Assembly: GCA_032164245.1 (NCBI GenBank)
Contig: JAVMKO010000009.1
Coordinates: 82,936,712-83,000,711 of the forward strand
Direction: 5' to 3'
Source: Sternotherus odoratus
Taxonomy: Eukaryota > Chordata > Testudines > Kinosternidae
Length of the DNA: 64,000 bases
Shown: positions 1 through 14,656 of the stretch, piece by piece
Numbering within the stretch: position 1 is the first letter of the stretch
Layout of the letters: every line of letters starts with the position of its first letter
Position numbers and translations under genes: made by a program
Notes under the pieces: generated by a model
Seen by the model: the letters and a program-made list of their open reading frames with translations, nothing else
The model's database searches: none
Told to the model about the DNA's origin: nothing

Positions 1-559
1 CTGCGGTGAGCGAGTTCTTTGAGAGCGAAGGGGACCCTTGGTCTGTGGTGTTAGGGACTGAGACAGTGCTACACAACATAGTCTCCAAGGGCGAAAATGA
101 ATGTCCCATCCACAGGGAGAAAAATATGGTTGTGAATTTCATAATCGTGCTGGGGATTTAGCCACAGCTAACTTCTGCGTATGGCTTTGAATAATCTCAC
201 GCTGTATTTATTTTCCTCCAAGTAATAGAATTACCTGCTCTTCACATCACATAGCTTTTTCCTATTTTTATTGTTTGAAACGTGGGCTGCAGTTTTACAC
301 ACACTGGGAAATGTGAGGTTCTTTAGTTACTGATTGATACAAGCCAGTCAATGAGTCATTGTTTGTCTGTTTAAAATTAACTTTCCTTTTTCCCCCTCCC
401 TCTCCTTTTTCTCAGAAGAAACTAGGCTATAATTTGGTAATATTTATGCACACAAGTTTGTTGCCTATACGGTCTTCTGGACGCGGCATCCCTGTATGTT
501 GGTTGAACAAATGCCATTGTGGAATCCCATGGAGAGCTTAATAATCGATCCCTTATTAA

Positions 560-1265
560 CTCCTAGAAGCCCCAGGCAGGGACCAGGAAGCTACTATGCT
601 AGGCGCTGAGTAAACACAACTAAACAAGGTCCCGGCCCAAATTGCTAACAAAGTATAGCACAAGAGGCAGCAAGATGGCTAGGCTGACGGCGAGGGAGTG
701 TAAGGAAACCATATTGGTCAGCATGACTGGCAACACGGTGTCTGCATGCCACCTGCCTAACCGTAGTCTGATTTTTTTGTAGGAATCCTAGCAAAGGACA
801 ATTTGGAGTAGGGATTTGAAGGTGAGTAATGAGTTCGCATTGTGGATGTGTACGGGGAGTTCCTGCCAAGTGTGGGGCATCCAGGGAGAAAGGTACCAAG
901 GGGCTTGTCTGAAAATGTAACAAGTGGGTGATGGAAGCTGGCCTCCCAGGCCAATTGGAGGCCGGAGTCCTCGTCCCAATAGTGAATGAGAGATGATTGG
1001 TAGAATGAGGGATCGGCTGTGAAGGGCGGCGAAAGTGCAACTATGGAGCTTATGTTTGATGTGATAGAGAGCCAGTAGAGGAAGGCTAAGAGAGGGGTGG
1101 TGAGATCAAATGATGGGCCAGAAGAAGGATCTTTGCAGCACCATTCTGAATAGCTGAGAAGGTGGTAGGATGGCATTTGTCACGTCTGGAGGTGGAGTGA
1201 TGGAGATGCAAGATGAGAACCCAGGTGAGTGTTAGTTGTGTGACTGGGTAGGAAAGGCCCTGTCC
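560..1265. repeat. LINE-like interspersed repeat (CR1/L3-type relic)
   Basis: The stretch matches, by recognition, a common reptile repeat: a 'gcccca...aggcgctg' segment, then wording such as 'gagccagtagagg...gagaggggtggtgagatcaaa' and 'ttgcagcaccattctgaat'. It is heavily decayed and no frame runs through it. Family and borders are uncertain. Confidence 0.4.
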
Positions 1266-2929
1266 AGAGATGTTGCATGGAAAGATTCTGAAAGATGTAA
1301 TGACAACGTGGATGGGAGAAGCGAGGCCCAATTTAAGGCCCAGTGTTTAATTCCTTTGTATTCTCCTCCTAGCAACTGCGGCACAATTGCTCCTCAGATC
1401 AGGACGTAGCTTGGCTCTGTGCTTTCTCCTCCCTTTCCACTAAACCTTTAACGAGCTGGGTCTTGCTCGACCCTTGTCATTGTCGTTGTCTTCAGCTCTT
1501 CTGTGCTTGCTAGGGTTTCAGCTGGAGGCAGATGTACCCCAACACTGGACCCACCAGAAACAGGAAGTGCCAGAAATCTCCTGAGGGCACTTTCCTTAGG
1601 CGGTTTCTAGCACAATTTTCGTTGCCCTGAGACCTTTCAACAATTAAGCAAACTTCTGGTTGCTTTTCTAAACGCTGCCTCCCTGCTCTTTGAGGTTCAC
1701 CCATCAGCGAGGGCTGTTGCTGTGATACTGGTATGATTTAAGCCTACATTTCTTCGAGCTATGTGAAAGAGCTCTTCCCATGTCGGTAAGTGCTAACACA
1801 TGTTTGAAAACAGGACAGAGAAACAGCCCTCTGCCTTGCCCTCCCTTCCCAACTTCATATTCAATAAATGTGTTAACACTATTTATTCAGCACATTCTCA
1901 ACACGTTTGGCAAAAGGTCATATTAAAATACAGTTTGTTTTTTCCCTGATGGAAATTACAAATGTGGCAGATGCAATAAAGGAAGTGAACGCATATTAGA
2001 AGTAATGAGGCACTTTTTGGGGGAGGAGGGTGGTGGTTAGACTGTGGCATAGCTCTGGATTGTTTGCTTTAGAGATGAAACCAGAGCTGTGGAGTGTTTG
2101 TGTCTTTTCTCCAAATTCCTTTTATCTGTCTGGCTCAAACTCTGCGTCGTTATTTCATACTGTAGAACCAGCTGCAGGGTGGAGCCCAACCCCCAAATGC
2201 ACCTTTGAGAACAGCACAAAGACATTGTGTGGTTAAAAAATATAAAAACCCCATAGCAGTGAAATAGAACATAAGGGTGACTTCCGTGGGAGCAGCGTTA
2301 GGCTAAGAGAGTGCATTTGAAAATTCATGCTGCATCTGAGAGAGTGAGACAGACAGACACACACCCGCGTAGACACGAGCGTGCGTGCACACACAAAATG
2401 GGAGCACAGGTTGTCTGTGTATTTTAAAAAGTATGTGACAATGCTATTCCATACACAGTAGAAAGTATAGTCACCCATAAAAGCCAGAAAATGAAGGATG
2501 TAGAGATATTAGATCCTTAATTCATGGCACTTGGGACAGCATGTTAAAAATACACCCTAAGGACTGGGTTCTCAATCGTCTAATGTGTTCATTAATTATG
2601 CCCATAAAAATGGAGTATATCCACTTTGCATGCCCAAGCCTTATTTTTTAATGTGCATTGATTAATTATATGTCTTGCTTGTATTTCTTTACACAGTTAA
2701 CTTGAACATGCAAAGAAGGCCCATGGAAAACATGGCCCTAAACTACACAATCTTTAGTATCTGGTGTATATAAAACTAAACGTGCTCAGAGGTCTTTACA
2801 GATCTAAAAGTGCAGTGTGTTGGCTTTTTGTCCTTCTTTGGAGTAACAAAGAAGTTGAGTAAGTAAACAAGTTGAACAAAGCACACATCCAGGGAATGAA
2901 CTTGCTCACACCTTCTCCACAGATACTTC

Positions 2930-3100
2930 AGTCCCTCTGTGATCTTGGGCAAGACACTTGACTTTTGGTGCCACAGTTTCCCCTGCATAAAATGAGGGTA
3001 AGACCTTCCTCAGGTGTGGTGAAACCGAATTCCTAATGGATTTTAAAGTGTTCTGAAATCCTTGACTGGAAAGTGTGGTTCAAACGCAAGTACTACTATC
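2930..3100 (+). repeat. MIR/L2-like SINE fragment
   Basis: The order 'gatcttgggcaagacacttgac', 'cagtttcccc', 'taaaatgagggtaag', 'gttctgaaatccttgac' is that of the core and tail of an ancient tRNA-derived MIR-like element (or the related L2 3' end) in + orientation. There are many substitutions, as expected for an old copy. Confidence 0.55.
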
Positions 3101-3639
3101 TGCCACGCAGAGGTAGGCTCCTGTAACTTAAATAAGATGGTTTCCATAACACATTTATTCCTGATGATTGGAGCATTGGGGGAAAAAAGATTGTATCTGT
3201 ATTGCATGCTTAAGTTTCTAGGCTATAAATGGGCTTTTTAGGAAGAAGAAAATCCTTTTGGGGGGAACTAGATTTGTCCCATTTAAATTCTCTCACTGGA
3301 AGGATGTCATGTCTTCTCTTTTTCTTCTACTGTTGTGTCATATGCCAGTCCATTTGAGTGAGCCCTTCTGAGAACTATTTATCTTTCCTTTGGTTCAATC
3401 CTGCAAATCCGTACCTGCCTGAGTTAGTCCCCTTGAAGTCAGTGGGATTGCTCGCATGAGGAAGTCACGAAGAACTCGACTGCTTGTGTTTTTAGTACTT
3501 GGATTCAGCAGTTGGCTTTAAAAGACCCTCGGAAAGGAAAGGATGTTTAAAAGTTAGCAGTAGCTGGCACTGACAGCCACTAAATATTCATAGCAAAAGT
3601 TTGGTCCTGAACGTTTACATTTTATCTATCAGCAGCTCT

Positions 3640-4150
3640 TTCACAGGACCACAGAACATTATGTGACTTCACATTGCTACACTTCTGGCATGGAAAGTGG
3701 TCTTCAGATGAAGGTTTAGTCTGAAAAGTCCAGGCATAGAGGGAGGTGGGAGCCTTGTGATCTGTTGCTGGCCAGGCCTGCACTTGGCAAAGTTGGCTGC
3801 GAAACCTGTACATAGGTGGAAAGTGGTGTTGGGAAAACAACTGTAAATAAAGAACACCAGTGTTGCATCAAGCTAAGGCGTTCCTGGCTGATTGGAGAGG
3901 GCAATGGGCCAGAAGCCGAGGGGCCCAGTGTACTCCTTGATACGTAGGGCGAAGTCATTGTTGCTTCCGTGGATCCCAAAAGACAGGTCGACCAATAGAA
4001 CATATCCTGTTAAACTGGTGAAAAACACAACCTTGAGTTTCCCCCGATGCGTTGTAAGGCATGTATAGGAGTCTCCAAGCACAAAGGTCAAGTCTCTGTA
4101 GTGTGCTGTTCTTAGCATATTCAAGAAAAGGCAAGTTTGTATAAACATTG
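3640..4150 (-). pseudogene. Coding-like relic of unknown family
   Basis: On the minus strand two overlapping frames (3873-4148 and 3716-4003) read as protein-like sequence with motifs such as VDLSFGIHGSNND. Continuity seems to pass from one frame to the other, as in a frameshifted copy. The 'G..HGS..D' wording is faintly like a DDE transposase of the Harbinger type, but no catalytic triad can be placed, and chance open frames cannot be excluded. It could also be a processed pseudogene. No function is claimed. Confidence 0.2.
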
Positions 4151-4698
4151 GTATTAAATGCTTCCTTGGGCATCAACCTTATTCCAACCCTGCAAGGTCA
4201 TGGGTCATGATTTTGGAATCTCATTCTGCTCCTGAGAGCGGTACCAGATAACGCCTGTGCCGGAGGTGGGAGTGTTATGCTTCCTACCCATTGAAGTAGG
4301 CTGCCCAATGGCTACACTCTACCGGATGAGTTTCTAATTGAAATTGGGAGAACAGTATGGTCCTTTAATTCAGCCGGGTCATCCACACATCTGTCCCAGC
4401 CATTCATTCCCAACATAAATTCAAGAAATATTCCTTCTTTCGACTGACGAGCGCAGGGCAGAGAAGGCTTATCCCCTGTATCGAGGATCTGATCAATGGC
4501 CTTCAGTTCACCAGATTCTGCACACTTGTCACCCAGTTTTAGCCACTTTCTTTCATGGCAGAAGTCTTCTGTATGTCTTAGTGCCCAGAGGAAGATGGAA
4601 GTAATATTTAAAGGATAATCCTATTTCTCACCCTGGAGGCACATCACAATGAAAACCCCATCCCGTTGGAATGGCTGTGTGAATCTTCGCAGGAAGTA

Positions 4699-4776
4699 GC
4701 ACATTTATCATTGCTTACCTGAAAACTTCCTTTCTTTCAGAAATGAGATCCACAGATACTGCCCACCCTGGAGACA
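4699..4776 (+). repeat. Fragment similar to the DIRS-like arm at 25553
   Basis: The pattern 'ttacctgaaa', a T-rich stretch, then 'gagatccacagata...cc' follows the same order as 25561-25630 ('ttacctgaaa', T-rich, 'gagattcacagacc'). This suggests another copy of the same terminal repeat family. No recombinase remnant was recognised beside it. Confidence 0.35.
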
Positions 4777-6604
4777 AATGGTTTCATCCAAAAATAGAGG
4801 TGGAAATTGACCACATCAAAGGAGTTGAGTTTATTTCTGTCCTTTGGTGGAATTTACCATGCGCTAACAGTGGGAGATATTGTTTTCTCCATGCCCTCCA
4901 ACTCACGTATATTTAACTCAATCTGTAATTCAGGAAAGTAGATTTGAATTAGCCTGGCTGTGAAAGTTCTCATTTGGAGGGAACTTCAGGGGAGGGGGCA
5001 TTTCCTTCTGCCGGGTCTGGTTCTGCCCCCTTGCTGTAAGTGGGCTGCGATACCTGTTGTAATGGATCTGTGGACCTTATTCGTTGGAGAAAGACAGACA
5101 TTTTCAAGTAAATGGATACGTTTTCCTGTTCTGCCTGTAGTGTATAAAGAGAGATGTGAAAGACTGGTTTCAAAACATAATTTATTTTTTACTTCCGAAA
5201 TGTCAAGTCTGGTCTCCCCTGCTGTTTCAGGATGCCTCGGAGAACTTTCCCCAAATGTTAGTCACTGAAATTAGTCACAGAAATTTAAATAGACGCTAAC
5301 AAAAACAAACAGAAGTCACAGTTCTAAACAATCTGTAAATCCGTTCTCTTTCTAAACTTTGTCTATTGACTTTTGAGGTGTCACCATTTCTCTAGTTATC
5401 CAGGGTTGATGTCTGTCTTTTCTAAAGGTTTACTTAAAAGCAAAAGGATTATTTTTTTAAAGACAGTCTTTTGGGGTCTTGCCCATCACAAACAAATCCT
5501 TGCTGGGCTACTCCAGCATGGCTGCAGTATGTCAGACAATGGTTCTGGTAGCATCATATCCGTGCCTGATTGGCTGCGATGCTTCAGTTCCATCAAACCA
5601 AATACCCCTTCGCTTCACTGTGCCATCTTATCTTATTTAATTTTTAAAGCAGCATTTGCATCCGGAGGCAACAGCCAAGTTGATTTAAGTAAATTGTGCA
5701 ACTAGAAGAATTTAGCCTGAAATAAATCTATAGGTGAGTATTTTAATAGCCTGAAAGGCACCACTTTTATTGAAGGTGTGTTGTAGTTAAACTCCATTGA
5801 CAGTACAATCATATGCTTTCCTGTTGGTTACAGCAGACAGTAAATCCATGGGTATCCTGCATATGAAATACATGTATAGTGAACCGGGACTGCTGTTAGT
5901 TCATATTTTAGTAGGCTTGCAATAGTGGCAGCTGGTGACCTTTTTGACAGGTGAGGCACAAATTGCAAAATGTTTATTTCCACCCCTGCCCAGCGTATAA
6001 TTAAAAAGCTATTACCTTCTTGATAATGAAGCCACAGCAGACGGACTTGGGAACTAGAGACCCCACTGCTAGCGCAGGTGCTGCCCAGGCCAGCGCGGGG
6101 GGATAGCATGAATTGGGCCTGGGCCTCGTCAGTGTCTGACACACACTAATGCTGTGCATCTACATTAGAAGTTTGCACTGGTGGAGCTAGTCCGGTAGCT
6201 AAGACCCCATTGCAAAGCAGATCTATGCCCAAGCTGTGCACACAACAGCACTTGAGGGAGCAGAAGTGGACGTGTAGGGAAGTGGATAAAGAATGAAAAG
6301 CCGGTTGGAAGAGGTAACTCCCTTACCTGAAAACAGAGTTAAAGGCAGACGTCTCTCAAAGCATTGCACATACTTCAGAGCACAGGGAGGTGGCAAAGTA
6401 GCTCCTGGATTGCAGAGCTAGGATGTGGGCTTATTCCTTAACAAGACTGTCAGGGCAATAGAAGAGTCTGCAAGGTAAAATTCTGCCTTTCCTCTCCCCT
6501 TGTAGCAATTAGCATTGGTAGAAAATGGGACATTTCCGCTTCACTTTAAAATTCCCACCAATATTGTACTCTCCATTTTTGCCAATTTATAGCAAGGGAT
6601 AAAC

Positions 6605-6625
6605 TTTTTTTTTTTTTTTTTTTTT
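6605..6625. repeat. Poly-T tract
   Basis: An uninterrupted run of 21 T on the + strand in intron 2. It could be the poly-A tail of a minus-strand retrocopy, but no element is recognisable beside it. Confidence 0.9.
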
Positions 6626-9600
6626 GTAAATTTAAATAAGAAATCCTTGGGGGGAGGAGGGCGGGGGTAAAGAGAGCCTGATATCTCACTGAATAGCAGA
6701 TCTTCTGAGAGAGCAGCAAAGAATGATTTGTTCATGAAAAATGTTTGCATTTGACAGCGTTTCACAGGAAGTCTGTCAATGTGATAATTTAATGAGTACA
6801 GATTGCTTGCACCACAGCTGTAAAACATGCGTTTACAATGCTGTAAAATGAGAAAGTAATCCTTTGTATGTAGGTTTTGTTTGAGAACAAGTCAATTTCT
6901 AACCCAAACGAAAGGTGGTAATTTATTTTCCCGAGCAAACAGTCAAGATTGAAGAAAGGAACCTGCCATTTCTTTTCTCAAGGTTGCAAGGTTAACTCTA
7001 GGTTATGTTGTAGTTCGTTAATCGGTGAATAGCTTGTTTCTACAAGAGGCAGGATTAATATCTAACTAGTCCAGCGTCATCAAAGCTGCTTGTATGAGCC
7101 CCAATGCCTTTAAACCAGTTTATGCTGCCCAAATTTCTAATGTGCAACCAGCACTCTAAATATATATGTAATCAGATACTACAGCATGCCTGGGATTTAT
7201 TATTTTTGGCTGCAGAGCCCTTTGTTTTGCAGGACTAGCCACTTAATCAGGGATTCACATATCTTAATATACGACATCTGTTGCTTTGATCTTTTTTCTT
7301 GTTAATGCCTTTTAATTGTGAGGGAGTCCATTAACTGTACACGAGCAACTTAGCATCCCAAGTATCTGTTGAAAATTCAATAGGTCTCTCAAGGCCATTT
7401 TTTTTCCAGAGCTGTCATCTTGTTTTAAGGTCACTGAGTATATCCCAAGATGATGATCTGGATGGAGGACTTTTTAGGGAGGTGAAGTGACCTGGCCATG
7501 GTCTTGTGCTACCTATAGACCTTGGTACCTCTGTGTTATCTGTACAGTTAGAGACTCAGACAGTCTTTGAGCAACGGGACTGGTTGGCATTTGAAAATGT
7601 ACTACTTTTAGCATTGGGATGCTCTCATTTCCTTTGGCCAAGGGAAAGTTACTGTTTGGAAGGTTGCAAACATGCAGACATTTGCTGCTAACTGTGATTA
7701 CATTTCTCATTTTAATGGATATAGCTGGAAACAAAATCTCACAGATTCTCCCCCAAGTGGAAATCATTGCATGTTTCTAGGGAGCTGAACTGCCATATGC
7801 CCTGATAAAACAAGACTTGAAAAAAATTCTAAAGAAACCTGATATCAATTTGGAGTGTGAGAAATAAAATAAGTTTTGAGCAGGAGAATAATAAGTAGGC
7901 CAAGTTGGTATGAATTCATCACTTAAGATGGTTGTTTTTTTTTTTTCTGGCTCAGAACAATTCTCTACATGCTCATTTGATTGACAGTTGGAAACATTTA
8001 ATGGTTTCTAACAGAAGTGTCATTTCAGAATCAAATCCTTTCTGAAGTATTTCTTGATAAATGTTAACTATGTGCCCAGTTCAAGCGCATTTGAATATAC
8101 AACCTATCTGGTGATTTTAAAGGCTCTGAAAAAATCTGAAGGAAAGGAGGAAGTAAGCTTTCAGAATGATTAAGTGAATTAGAAATTAATATACACCACC
8201 AAGCTAATCTCCATGGTATAAACTCAGCTGAAAAATCTTCCTAGACAGGAAATGCCAGTCATGGGAACTAAAGTAGAGAGTCCTGCTGATATTGGACAGG
8301 AGACATGTCGGGTTTTTGAAATCAATCTCCTCTTCACTGGATCATTTCTCTTGTACTCCTAAGAGGCTACATTATATACAGCTATGTCAACCACCAAGCC
8401 CCATGACTTTGCTAATAAGGAACTCAAAGAATGTTTCAGTTTTCCCAGAAAATGTTCTCTGTGTGTTAGTCTTTGTTTGTACTGGAGCACTTTGAAGACT
8501 AAAATTTGAACTTCAACATACTTGATACATTTTAACAGTGTTTAAATTCAAACCAGGCCAAAGATTTTTTTCTCCTTCTAACAACTTCTGGCTCTAAACA
8601 CGGCTCCTTTGGGGATTAAAACGCAGAGGCGTGTTTTATTAAAAATTATTTATTGAATGTGAGTCACCAAAAAGCATAGGTCAGTATTACAAATATCCAT
8701 GGTGTGTGTTAAAGAATAAGTTTCCTTGTGCTTTTTACATAGAGTATTAAGGGAAACTGGTTGAACCACACCCCAGAGTTCCAAAGGTGTCGATACTGTT
8801 TGAGTTTACGGCATCCAGAGTCCCTCCTGAAGTTAGGATTCAAACCCGTGTCCCATATTTCACTATTTTTAATAGAGATTTGAGGTTTTCTTCATCAACT
8901 TTTCAAACCCCTTTGCCCATTTGCATGTGGTGAGTAAAATTATTTTTGGCAGGTGAGTAAAATATCACTGAGTCTTCATTATACTCAGTCCTGGTAGTAA
9001 AGAAAGGAAAAGTAGGTTTTTGACCCCTAGCAAATTATCACAGACAAAATGCAATATTGTCCCATAATGGACAAAAGCAAATAGATTTTTTCACCCCTCA
9101 CTTTCCACCTCCACTTATCCCTGTTCAGATCGTGGAGGCAAACAATTTGCAGCGATGTCCTTCTTTGATCATACTTAATAAACACCGCGTTTTCCTTTTC
9201 TTCGAACTGTCTCGCCACTTAGGCAGGAACAGATTTGCTTTTGATTGGTCGCAATAGCTAATGTTGTAATTAGCCCACAGGCCATATATACAAATTATAT
9301 AGCAGCATCTATTCTTATGTAACTCTTAATTTTAATTGAAATGAAGGCTTCTACTTGCATTCTGAGGTTAGTGTTGCTGAGGGTAAGGGGCACCTCTCCA
9401 CTCAACCCAAGTGAGAATTGGGAAGAGAACACACACTCTAAGGCGTACAGCAAATTACAGGTTCTCTGATACCACGGTGCAGAGCGTGGTATAAAAAAAG
9501 ATGAGAATTGAGGCCCTCCAAAGTTCAGATAACGGGTTCAGCAGTACAGGCATGCTACGCAGCATCAGGCCTGAACAGGACTTGGATGTGAGCCCTGTGC

Positions 9601-10324
9601 CGAACCCCCAGGAAGTGATTATGGGGATTCAGGAGATGATGCACTCTCTTTTGAGCCAATGGAGACACTGCCTAGTGATGCTGCACTGCTGGAGAGGCTG
9701 GCTTGTGGATGAGAAACAAAAGGTCCCATCCATTCGCTGCGGGTAAAAATCCCCTGGCACTCTTTGTAAGCGCAGAGAGTATATCCTTTACATACGGTAT
9801 CATGTAAAAGCCACAATCAGAATCCAACCCTTAAAGAGCTTACCACCTCAGAATCAGCAGGCAATGAAAGAGTCCCAAATGCATTTAGTTTAAGAAAACC
9901 GTACTTAAAGAATCTCTTCATTTTTCCAGCCTGACTTGTGATTTATTTTTATTTTTTTAAACATTTGGGGTTAGCAAAACTGAAATGTAAGAAGCAATTA
10001 TTATGGACATCCATTTTCAGTGTGTGTATATGTATCCGCTTCATGATAATCCATGTTTCCAAACAATTTTTTAAAAGGAAACTGCAGTCTCTTTCCGGTT
10101 TGCTGGCTTTTTCTCTTGCTATTCAGTTCTGCATAGAAAGGGATTTCAGTCATCCATGTCTTAGGATCTGTTCTTTTCATTTATCAGATAGGAGCAAAAA
10201 ATTATGAAAAATAAGAACATCTCTGAAGGAGAACTTTCAGCACTTAAGTTATGTTCCAGTGAAAGCTCTTAGCTTTCAATTTCATTTGTGTTACTGTTGT
10301 TGAATTATGGAAGGAAATATTTGA

Positions 10325-10795
<471 letters not shown>

Positions 10796-12188
10796 TAAGT
10801 TTGATACTTACTCTTCTACCAGGTGGAGCCTGGTTGGCAGGTATTAGTGAGATGGCTCACAATGGCCCCAGTTTGGCAAAGCACTTAGGCATGAACTTGA
10901 AGTTAAGCCCATGCTTAAATACTTTGCTGGCTCAGGTCCTACGTGTCTGAAAATGAAAGGTAGAGGTTGAATGTTTCCGAGCTGAATGGTTTCATAGTCT
11001 CGGGATATTGGCTGCATGGCAGTAGAGGGTCCGTTGCCTGGTGAATCCAAATAACTGATGATGTTCAGTTAGCGTCTTGTATTCCCTCTGAACCCCTGAC
11101 TTAGTTTCCATTTAACAGACACAAGTGGCAATTAAAATAGCTGCTTGAAACAAAGTTATTTGTATAATAAGATTTCCGAAATGCCACTCCTTGCATTACT
11201 CTGCAGCCTAAAATGTCTGTTGAATCCCTATGAAGTGATGGCAACACCTATCAGCATGGCTGAGAACTCTTTTTTGTTTAGATTAACTTCTGGTTCAGTT
11301 GTCACTGGGTTTTGCTGTCTGTTCCAGTTCAGCATTTAAGATTTCAGTCATTTTAAGCATTTTTCCATGTGTGACGTTGCCATGTGTGAAAGTCGGGCTT
11401 TCATTGCTAGCTAGTTATATTGTGAGAGCACCTAGGAATCCCAGTGATGGGCCAGGGCCCCACTGTGGTAGATGCCATGCAAACCATATCTATGTTACTT
11501 TGAACTCCTCGAGTACAAGCTCCGAAGGAATTCTTCAACAAATCTGTTTGAGTCTCTTATCTTGTATAAGAACTTTTAAATTAGACTTGTGGATTACTTT
11601 CAAACATTTAATGACTAAAACAGTTCAATGATTACTTCCATCGCCTTACAGAAAACACTTGGTTTGGTTAAAGATGCTTTTTTATTGAATGTGACTTGTT
11701 AGAGGAACCTCGTAAGGTGATTGTGTATAATAATAAATACCCGTGATTTCAAGTTAAATGTAAATTTTATTTCCTGGAGACTGGAAAAATCTAATATCAA
11801 CACTTAATCACACAGGAGAATTCTGTTCCCCTCTACCTGATTACAAAGTGCCTGCTAAATCAGACTGAAAGCTAGTTAAGATACAAAGCAAGGTAGACGA
11901 GGTTGAATCACACTATAAGTGAGAGACATTTTTAAAAGCCTCTTGAAATATCCTGTACACTTTCTTAAAAGTGCAAATTTAATATTGGAGGCAACACAAA
12001 ACATACTGGGTAAGGGAAGTAATCATTCAAATTGCTTTTACTTACAAGGACAATATTAAGATACAACAACCCTAAAATTTGCTTCCATATGCATTTTTCT
12101 TAAGCAAAAACCAAACCACCACAACTTCCTTAAATATCTCCACCCTTTGATAAACTTGTGTCAGAGAAAGAGAGAGAAAGCGATAGAT

Positions 12189-12205
12189 GGGGGGGGGGGG
12201 GGGGG
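12189..12205. repeat. Poly-G tract
   Basis: Seventeen G in a row, then C and four more G. It may form a G-quadruplex on the sense (transcript) strand of intron 3. Length in such runs is often unreliable in assemblies. Confidence 0.9.
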
Positions 12206-12305
12206 CGGGGAATGTTAAGTAAGGGAACATGTTGTTTTCCAAGTTTGAGGGAGCTTATAAATAAATTACAAGCAGTTTTACTTATTTGGATATCTTGAAG
12301 GTGTC

Positions 12306-12323
12306 TTTTTTTTTTTTTTTTTT
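12306..12323. repeat. Poly-T tract
   Basis: Eighteen T in a row on the + strand, about 100 bases from the poly-G run. No parent element was recognised. Confidence 0.9.
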
Positions 12324-14597
12324 AACAACAAGGTTAATACTCTATATAATTTTCCATATGAGATGTATCTTTTCTTTCATGGAGGGGATACTTTGCTGTA
12401 TGTAACTCGACAGTATGTAGACACTTCTCAGTTGATGATAAATTACATGCATTCATTTATTTGAAATAAGTACTATTCAAGGCCTCCCATAATTTCAAAT
12501 GGAAAGTCCAAGGACTGAATGGGGTCTTTTTCTGTTCCAGGTCAAGGGTAAAGGATGTTGACCAGGTAGCACAGGGGAAGCTCGCAAGTCTTCTGAGTGT
12601 GCTTTGTTGGCTGAGGGCTTAAGTTTGTTGCTTTTATTCTTGCATCTTTCAGTGTCACTAAATTCACTGTGAATTTTATTTAGGTATGTGGGAAATGATA
12701 GAGAGCAATTTCTGTATTGTCTAGTGAAGACTATTGGCATTGTATACTTAGGTTAATTCCAGTGGGAGGTCTATTCCAGTGTGGTATATCTGGGTAAGGA
12801 GTTCAGGATCACACCCTGACTTGATCAACCGTAAATGTGTCTGAGTGAGAGATGTTTACCTTTTTATATTCCATCCGATCAGAATTGATCGGAATGTCTT
12901 GTGACTCAACACTGTGTAACCACAGCTACAGTTCCTGCATCTGTTGTGAATCAAACTCATGAACTCAAGGTGGCATCATGAATTTTTGCCTTTGAAGCTC
13001 CTTGAGTATAGAATTGCACTGAATTCTAATATTAATTGCTCGAGTTTACAAGGTTAAGCAAGAAAATATTCAGCTGCAAAAATACTGCTCTCCAGAGAAT
13101 CACCGTTGGGTTACGTTTTAGAATTTCCCATTGTAAATTGTACAGCATATTTTCTTTCTTAACCAGTGATAGCAGTCCATGCTGATGAATGCCTTACTGT
13201 TGAATTCCAGAGTTGTATAGTTAGTTGTAGTGATTCAAGGTGTAATACCTTTCTATAACATTTAGGTCTTTTTTCCAGCAGAAATATAACTTGTTTCTGC
13301 AATATGTGGTAGAAAACTCCATGAAATAAAATATTTTTGTGAAATGTTTTCACAACATGTGGTAGGTTTTTTGTTTTGTTTTCCATGTTATTTATAGATT
13401 AATTCAACACTACTGAGCTCTATATAATTGCTCCATTAACTTGTTGTTTGCCTAGTGTTTTACTAACTCGAGAAGATGGGGCATTTGTTCATAATGTGAA
13501 TTAACTTGATACCTAAGGGTTAAATCTCTCCTGTTTTTGCTGAACAAAAATGGTCAGAGTAGTGAAAATTAATACTGTCTTTATGCTCTTTTTGTGTAAC
13601 CAATAACTTGGAAAAATGCTTAGCTGAGGATTCTCCAGATGAGAGAGAGAATGTGGTTGTGAAGTCCAGCTGTGTTCGCTTCCACATAGTGCTGTTAGAG
13701 AGAGCAAAGAGACCTTTACTGTAGTGTGGACTGGATTACTTTTTTAAATACTCTATATTTTCACATCTTTTCTAAGGAAGAAACATTAATTTGGAATGTG
13801 GTTGTCTTGGGTTGGGGGAAACAAAAGAGGTAACATTGGAAGGGGCCAAATACATTAATTTTTGAAGCTAAAATGCTACAGATGAAGGAAATTAGTGAAA
13901 ACTCTTTTCCTGAACTGAATGCATTGAAAAGTCACACAGTGCTGCTGTTCTAATATAGCTATGATAGTGCCTATGTCCATATTCACAGGAGCATGTTTCA
14001 TTCCTCTTTGTAACATGCAATTTAAAGAGAGAAACTATAAAATAATCTCCAAACCATATGTAGGAAATACAGCTGATACTTACTTCCTCTAGCCATAGGG
14101 CGTTGCTGCTGAGGATTTCATCCTTTGGGCCCAAAGTACAAAATTCCCTAAATAGGCTCTGAACAATAGCAAGAAAGAATATTAGCTGAGGGAAAAAAGC
14201 CATTTCTAGGCTTAGGCAGCTGGTTTACTCTGCGGTTAAATTTTACCAGTTTGGCTATTAACAATTTTTAAATTAGGCTTCTGATCTTTTGATCATCTCC
14301 TGAAGACTGGAATGTTCCTCTCTCTCCTCAATCCCCCTTAGCAGCTGAGGGAGGAAAATCTGGCCATCATGAAATTACTTGGCTATTATTGAGCCCTTGA
14401 CAAGCATTGAAATCAACAGGGTTAAATTGTTGCCAAACACTGACATTTCCTGCCCTAACCATGAGGGTTTTTTTTTATTTAAGCCGGGTGGGGGGAATAT
14501 AAGCCAGAGCAGTGGGTGACTGAGGAGGACTAGAACTTGATATTTTCAATTCGTAAACTTCAGAAATGTTCCCTTAATTAATAACATATGGTGTACG

Positions 14598-14600
<3 letters not shown>

Positions 14601-14654
<54 letters not shown>
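14601..14654. repeat. (AC)27 microsatellite
   Basis: A perfect dinucleotide run of 27 AC units. It is likely polymorphic between individuals. Confidence 0.97.
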
Positions 14655-14656
<2 letters not shown>

